In this document: in pieces, positions 59,734-64,000 of the stretch
Numbering within the stretch: the stretch's first letter is position 1
How the letters are laid out: each line of letters opens with the position of its first letter
DNA from: Moraxellaceae bacterium AER2_44_116
GTDB taxonomy: Bacteria; Pseudomonadota; Gammaproteobacteria; Pseudomonadales; Moraxellaceae
DNA: 64,000 nt
Direction: 5' to 3'
NCBI GenBank assembly: GCA_006546595.1
Contig: VIAD01000006.1
Location: 1-64,000 of the forward strand
Made by a program: the position numbers and the translations under genes
Notes under the pieces: model-generated
The model's database searches: none
Told to the model about the DNA's origin: nothing
Seen by the model: the letters and a program-made list of their open reading frames with translations, nothing else

Positions 59734-60351
59734 ATGTCATTTTATGCCGATCATGTATTTCCTGTGGTGTTGGATATTGCCACCCGTCCATTAATGCCAC
59801 AACGAAAAGAAATTATTGCTTCGGCCAAAGGGCGAGTCTTAGAAATAGGCATCGGAACGGGGTCTAATTTGCCGTTTTATAGCGAGCAAGCGACTGAAAT
59901 TGTCGGTATAGAGCCAGACCCAGCAATGTTGAGTAAAGCACAACAAGCCGCTGCTAAAATTCGAATTGCAGCGACCGTCAAATTAGCCATAGATGACGCT
60001 CAAAACCTACAGTTTCCAGATGACAGTTTTGATACGGTGATTATGTGTTTAGTGTTGTGTACCATTCCTGATCCACTGAAAGCACTACAAGAAGCTTATC
60101 GTGTCTTAAAACCAAACGGCCAGTTAATATTTTTAGAGCATGTCCGCGCACCGAATACCCACATTGCACGTCTGCAAAATTGGGTGACACCTGCTTGGAA
60201 ACACTTAGGCTGTGGCTGTCATTTGAATCGTGATACCGAGCAAACTTTAACCGCCGCAGGGTTTCAGTTTTTACGAATTGACCGTTATCAACACCCCAAA
60301 ATGATGAAGTTGGGGGCGAGTATGATTCAAGGCGTGGCGGTAAAACGGTAG
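59734..60351 (+). CDS. Class I SAM-dependent methyltransferase (UbiE/METTL7-like)
   Basis: A 205-residue methyltransferase. Motif I is VLEIGIGTGSNLPFY, motif post-I VGIEPDPAMLSKAQ, and LQFPDDSFDTVIMCLVLCTI follows as in UbiE/METTL7-type proteins; FLEHVRAPNTHIARLQNWVT is typical for the METTL7 branch. The substrate is unknown. It follows the HIBCH-like gene by 12 bases. Confidence 0.85.
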   Translation: MSFYADHVFPVVLDIATRPLMPQRKEIIASAKGRVLEIGIGTGSNLPFYSEQATEIVGIEPDPAMLSKAQQAAAKIRIAATVKLAIDDAQNLQFPDDSFDTVIMCLVLCTIPDPLKALQEAYRVLKPNGQLIFLEHVRAPNTHIARLQNWVTPAWKHLGCGCHLNRDTEQTLTAAGFQFLRIDRYQHPKMMKLGASMIQGVAVKR

Positions 60352-60390
60352 TTTGTTCGTCAATCATGAATTATCACGAGTATAAATAGT

Positions 60391-60771
60391 ATGAATTTAG
60401 AGAAAGTCGTTTTTGCCTTTTTTATTGTCCTCGCCGCGACGCTAAATTTTGGTTTTTTTATTGGCGATATTGACCGTCCCGAATTGCATCATGTCGGTGA
60501 ATTTGCGGCGGCATTGGTGGTGAATTTGATTGCGACATCACTCAAATTTGGTGACCGTTCACACATGGGCGCAACTCAACTGGCGACTAGCTTAGTCGCT
60601 GTCCTACAGTTGGTAGCGGCATCTATTGTTTGGGGCTATCAAACGCAAGTAGTTGGCGAAATGACCCCAAGTGCCATGTCTAGCATTGTCTCGTTATCGG
60701 GTGGTGCGATGCTGGCTAATTTGGTGTCGTTGATTTTATTGATTGCTGAAACTGTGATGTTTCGCCGCTAA
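60391..60771 (+). CDS. DUF6394-type four-helix membrane protein
   Basis: A 126-residue protein with four hydrophobic segments (KVVFAFFIVLAATLNFGFFI, GEFAAALVVNLIATSL, LATSLVAVLQLVAASIVW and LANLVSLILLIAETVMF). The GDIDRPELHHVGEF loop and MGATQLATSLVAVLQL look conserved. Such proteins are found next to potassium channels in gammaproteobacteria. The stop overlaps the start of the channel gene by one base, so the two are very likely translated together and may form a complex; the function is not known. Confidence 0.75.
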   Translation: MNLEKVVFAFFIVLAATLNFGFFIGDIDRPELHHVGEFAAALVVNLIATSLKFGDRSHMGATQLATSLVAVLQLVAASIVWGYQTQVVGEMTPSAMSSIVSLSGGAMLANLVSLILLIAETVMFRR

Positions 60772-62471
60772 TGAATGCTGCTCTTTTTATTGCCTTGCGC
60801 CGTTTGCGCTTGCCGATTATTGCGCTGATATTAAGTTATGCCATTAGCGTGACAGGCTTAGTGTTGATTCCTGGAATGGATAATGAGGGTAAAACGGTAG
60901 AAATAAGTTGGTTTCATGCCTTTTACTTTATGAGTTATACCGCCACGACTATTGGTTTTGGCGAGATACCCTATGCCTTTACCAATGCCCAACGGATGTG
61001 GGTGACGTTTTGTATTTATTTGTCGGTGACGGTGTGGGCTTGGCAACTGGCCGCGATTATTGCTTTGGCACAAGACCGTACTTTTTTGGCCGCTATGAAG
61101 CGTGGTAGTTTTAGCCGTCAAGTGAGGCGTATTCGTGAGCCGTTTTGGTTGATGTGTGGTTATGGTCAAACGGGAGCATTACTCTGTGATCGTTTAGGAC
61201 ATGCGGGTCAGCGTGTCGTGGTATTAGAAAAGCGAGAGCAGGAAATTTTTGAATTAGAATTACATGACAACGGTTTAAGTGTTCCCGCGTTGTTAGCCGA
61301 TGCCCGTGATGCAGAAGTATTGATGATGGCAGGGCTTTCGCATACGCAATTAGCAGGAGTATTGGCTTTAACCTCCGATGATGCCACTAATTTAGGGATT
61401 GCGGCGGCAGCTCGTGTGCTTAACCCGTATGTGCCTGTCTATTGTCGCTCCGAAACGCCAAGTGTTGCCGAAAGTGCCTTAGCATTTGGCACAGATATGT
61501 TAGTTAACCCCTTTAAGGTGTTTACTGACGAGCTGCGTTTATTGTTAATTAACCCCGAAGCGCATACCTTATTTACGCGGTTGACCCCCACGCATGGGAC
61601 AGGCCGCTTGAGCGAGCGTTTGTGTCCAGAAGGGCAGTGGATTATCTGTGGCTATGGCCGTTTTGGACGTTTAGTCGTGGATGTGCTGACAGAAGCAGGA
61701 CGACCTTGCACGCCTATCGACCCGACCTTACTGAATATTTCGGCTAAAGCGATTGATGGTGTTTGGCAGGACGAGTTAGACGAGTTAAAAAATGCCCATT
61801 TGCCTTATGCCGCAGGAATTGTTGTGGCGACCGGTGATGATACGCGTAACTTAGCGTTAGTGGCGTTGGCGCGGCAAGTGAACCCTGATATTTATGTGAT
61901 TTTGCGTCAGAATGACGACCATAGTGCCATGTTATTTCACGCTTTACAGCCCGATATGTTAATGGTGCCGAGTATGATGGTCGCACAGCAATGTTTAGCT
62001 GCCATGACCTCGCCCATGTTGCTACGCATGCACGACCATTTGCTGACGATGCCTGCTGACACGGTTCATCGTTTATTAGCCAATTTACCGCATCAAGATA
62101 CGCATGTTTGGGAGGTTTTTCTAAACTTTGATGAATCACCTGCGATGTTTACGTTATTTTGCCAAGATCAACAGATTAAGCTCAGTGATGTACTGCGTGA
62201 TAATCGAGAACGCGATAGACGGATGGAATCCTATGTCGTGGCCTTGTTGCGCGGTGGAAAATTTCTTGCCGCACCTGACGAAGAGTCATTAGTGCTATTA
62301 CCGAATGATAGATTATTGATGGCAGGTGCGGTGAGTAGTCAATATCGTTTGGCGTTAACCTTGCGCGATGAGCGGGTGTTAACCTACGTTTTAGAGGGTA
62401 TTGATCGACCTGATGGCTGGATTTGGCGGTGGTTCGCAGCGCGTAAAGAGCGCAGAAATGAAAAAAACTAG
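60771..62471 (+). CDS. Potassium channel-like protein with two TrkA-N/RCK domains
   Basis: A 566-residue two-helix ion channel subunit. TM1 is at about 13-36 and TM2 at about 75-98, with the pore loop TATTIGFGEIPY at 57-68. The selectivity filter reads TIGFGE in place of the common TVGYGD. Two cytoplasmic NAD-binding domains follow: FWLMCGYGQTGALLCDRLG at about 126 and QWIICGYGRFGRLVVDVL at about 289. Tandem RCK domains in one chain are like those of BK-type and certain bacterial channels. The second part ends in a TrkA-C-like domain. Coupled with the DUF6394 gene. Confidence 0.87.
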   Translation: MNAALFIALRRLRLPIIALILSYAISVTGLVLIPGMDNEGKTVEISWFHAFYFMSYTATTIGFGEIPYAFTNAQRMWVTFCIYLSVTVWAWQLAAIIALAQDRTFLAAMKRGSFSRQVRRIREPFWLMCGYGQTGALLCDRLGHAGQRVVVLEKREQEIFELELHDNGLSVPALLADARDAEVLMMAGLSHTQLAGVLALTSDDATNLGIAAAARVLNPYVPVYCRSETPSVAESALAFGTDMLVNPFKVFTDELRLLLINPEAHTLFTRLTPTHGTGRLSERLCPEGQWIICGYGRFGRLVVDVLTEAGRPCTPIDPTLLNISAKAIDGVWQDELDELKNAHLPYAAGIVVATGDDTRNLALVALARQVNPDIYVILRQNDDHSAMLFHALQPDMLMVPSMMVAQQCLAAMTSPMLLRMHDHLLTMPADTVHRLLANLPHQDTHVWEVFLNFDESPAMFTLFCQDQQIKLSDVLRDNRERDRRMESYVVALLRGGKFLAAPDEESLVLLPNDRLLMAGAVSSQYRLALTLRDERVLTYVLEGIDRPDGWIWRWFAARKERRNEKN

Positions 62472-62555
62472 ACATGGATTGATGGTAATACCACGTCAAG
62501 GTTCAGGCAAAACGACACCGTTTGTGATGATTCTGAGCTCGACGAAGAATCGAAC

Positions 62556-62598
62556 CACCCTTCGAAAAGCTCAGGGCGAGCGGAACGTTTACGAAGGG
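62556..62598. repeat. Fragment of the CCCTTCGA/AAGCTCAGGG repeat family
   Basis: CACCCTTCGAAAAGCTCAGG with a facing CGAAGGGTCG forms an imperfect hairpin in the gap between the channel gene and the convergent ygfZ. It resembles the element inside res at 53084-53139 and may act as a terminator. Confidence 0.65.
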
Positions 62599-62618
62599 TC
62601 GCAGTCTAGCGGGGGAAA

Positions 62619-63587
62619 TTACTCTTTCACTTCCACCACATAAGGCAAGTCTAACAGCGTCAACGCTTGCTGAGTCTCGGCTAAATGTAAACCGTCTAAG
62701 TGTCCGCGCCGCGCAATCGCTAACATTTCAACGGTATTGTCATCACGTTTTGCCGTTAATACCACATGGCCTTGCGTATGCTCGGTATCATCGACAATGG
62801 CGGCATTCAGTGTTGGTAACTCTGAGCTAGTTGCTTGAAAACGATGCACAAATTGTTTGAGCTTGCCGCGAAAATATAAACGTGCAATGACTTCCTGACC
62901 TGTATAACACCCTTTGTTATAACTCACGCCATTCAAGTTTGGAAAGTTCAATTCTTGTGGCTGAAATAGCTCGCTGGTACTGGCCAAAACTTGCGCTTCA
63001 CCTGCGGCAATTTGTGCTAATCGCCATGTGTTTACATCACCAATAGCCGCTTGTTGAATTAATTGAGGCCATAACGTTGTTAATATTTCAGGTTGAACCA
63101 AGACTAAAAAGCGTTGTTCACCATGTAAGCGAATCACAGAAGCGTGCTCGTTGCTTATCACGTCATCAATCGCCGTAGGGCAGTTGCCAAAAAGCTGCGA
63201 AATTAACTTCGTCGCACCTTCACCCAGCACCCCAAACACCGCTAAATCAGGAGTAGATAATTGTGCTTTGGAAAAAACGATATATTTTTGCAGTAAGGTT
63301 TTAGCGATGGTGACTAAAGGCGCGTCCATCACTAAATGGAAAGTGTTTTCTTGCCAGTTGACGGCACGAAAACTCAAGATTGCCCGACCTTTAAGATTAC
63401 ACAAACAACCTAAGCGGGAGCTTGTCTCATGGACTTGGGTAAAGTCGCTACTACTTTGACCTTGCAAAAATTTACGTGCATCTGCGCCGTGTACCGTCAA
63501 TACGCCTTCATTGGCTAAAGGAATGACAGTCGTGTTTGTTGGAGCAGAACTGACAGTGGTTGATAAACTTTCCCACACAGAAGACAT
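62619..63587 (-). CDS. ygfZ: YgfZ/GcvT-like folate-binding protein
   Basis: A tetrahydrofolate-binding protein of 322 residues involved in maintenance of iron-sulphur enzymes. The diagnostic motif KGCYTGQEVIARLYFRGKLK is intact, with the essential cysteine. The N-terminus has VLTVHGADARKFLQGQSSSD, as in GcvT-fold proteins. The start ATG 63587 is favoured over one further upstream that lies in the promoter region. It is divergent from sdhE, a common pairing, as ygfZ and ygfY (sdhE) in Enterobacteria. Confidence 0.91.
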   Translation of the reverse strand: MSSVWESLSTTVSSAPTNTTVIPLANEGVLTVHGADARKFLQGQSSSDFTQVHETSSRLGCLCNLKGRAILSFRAVNWQENTFHLVMDAPLVTIAKTLLQKYIVFSKAQLSTPDLAVFGVLGEGATKLISQLFGNCPTAIDDVISNEHASVIRLHGEQRFLVLVQPEILTTLWPQLIQQAAIGDVNTWRLAQIAAGEAQVLASTSELFQPQELNFPNLNGVSYNKGCYTGQEVIARLYFRGKLKQFVHRFQATSSELPTLNAAIVDDTEHTQGHVVLTAKRDDNTVEMLAIARRGHLDGLHLAETQQALTLLDLPYVVEVKE

Positions 63588-63702
63588 AATCGGAGTCTCA
63601 ATAAAAATTAGGCTAAGCAATTATAAAAAGAATGGAGCTATTTGCTGAAAAAACAAGGCTTAGTGATAGGATACTGCAACCCTAATTGTAGTGTAAAAAA
63701 AT

Positions 63703-63969
63703 ATGCGTGAATTAACCAATGCCGAACGAGCGATGTTTTGGCGAGCAAGACGTGGTCTAAAAGAATTAGATGTGTTTTTTGAGCCGTTTATGCGTGACCA
63801 TTATTTATTGCTTCCTGATAATGAGCAAGCAATGGTCGCTAAATTAATCGCTTGCGAAGACCCTGATTTGCTCACATGGTTCATGGGTTACGAACAACCC
63901 GAAGATGCTGATCTTGTTCATATTATCAAGGTGATTCATGAGCGTTTGGGCAGTCAATACCCTAATTAA
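63703..63969 (+). CDS. sdhE: SdhE, FAD assembly factor
   Basis: An 88-residue protein that helps attach FAD to the flavoprotein subunit of succinate dehydrogenase and fumarate reductase. The essential RGxxE motif is in WRARRGLKELDVFFEPFM, followed by LLACEDPDLLTWFMGYEQP-type residues common to the family (here LIACEDPDLLTWFMGYEQ). It is complete and starts 116 bases from ygfZ, from which it is divergent. Confidence 0.93.
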   Translation: MRELTNAERAMFWRARRGLKELDVFFEPFMRDHYLLLPDNEQAMVAKLIACEDPDLLTWFMGYEQPEDADLVHIIKVIHERLGSQYPN

Positions 63970-64000
63970 ACCATCATCAAAGCAATTCGCTGTTGTTTCG

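Overview
The window comes from a gammaproteobacterium with moderate-to-low GC (low-to-mid 40s percent by eye, not computed). The order galU - pgi - ugd-like - phosphohexomutase behind a Wzx/Wzy polysaccharide cluster resembles the capsule loci of Moraxellaceae such as Acinetobacter. That order, the Na+-NQR operon and the long-form GAPDH together suggest a Moraxellaceae-like or related lineage. This placement is inference. No rRNA, tRNA, CRISPR array, integrase or transposase was seen.

Region 1 (1-9466): an acyclic terpene utilisation (atu) cluster on the minus strand, atuA-atuB-atuC-atuD-atuE-atuF, with the TetR-type regulator atuR divergent. It would take citronellyl/geranyl-CoA through dehydrogenation, biotin-dependent carboxylation and hydration. 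A palindromic operator candidate lies between the -35 and -10 of the predicted atuA promoter. Nearly every gap in the operon carries a dispersed repeat, and the 3' end of atuF runs into a heptanucleotide tandem array.

Region 2 (9584-37402): a Wzx/Wzy-type surface polysaccharide locus. It encodes enzymes for UDP-GlcNAcA (tviB), UDP-GlcA (ugd), UDP-GalA (4-epimerase), UDP-L-FucNAc (fnlABC) and a UDP-diNAc-bacillosamine-type sugar (pglF/E/D). It also has a PglC-like initiating transferase, four glycosyltransferases, a flippase, a polymerase and an unusual exported TIM-barrel hydrolase-like protein. A terminator follows pglF. Then come galU, pgi, a UDP-glucose dehydrogenase paralogue that has lost its catalytic cysteine and NAD-binding glycine motif, and a phosphomannomutase/phosphoglucomutase. 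No wza/wzb/wzc export genes lie in the window.

Region 3 (37560-41960): housekeeping genes, namely an ABC1/UbiB-type kinase-like protein, an acyltransferase, a DUF1244 protein and a long GAPDH with a clear promoter and terminator.

Region 4 (42159-56011): the Na+-translocating NADH:quinone oxidoreductase operon nqrABCDEF. Its usual companions apbE and nqrM are separated from nqrF by about 6 kb holding an RHH/MazF toxin-antitoxin pair, a type III restriction-modification system (mod and res), a VapB antitoxin with only a VapC stump, and an intact DUF2281/PIN pair between mod and res. apbE carries a translated REP element near its N-terminus and altered active-site motifs.

Region 5 (55691-63969): a Gdx/SugE transporter, a glycerophosphodiesterase, an exported small protein, a TetR regulator, uracil-DNA glycosylase, an HIBCH-like hydrolase, a methyltransferase, a DUF6394/potassium-channel pair, and the divergent ygfZ/sdhE genes.

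The most interesting signals are the exported hydrolase-like protein in the polysaccharide locus, the Ugd pseudoenzyme, the defence island inserted into the nqr-apbE-nqrM operon, and several repeat families that have entered coding sequence.
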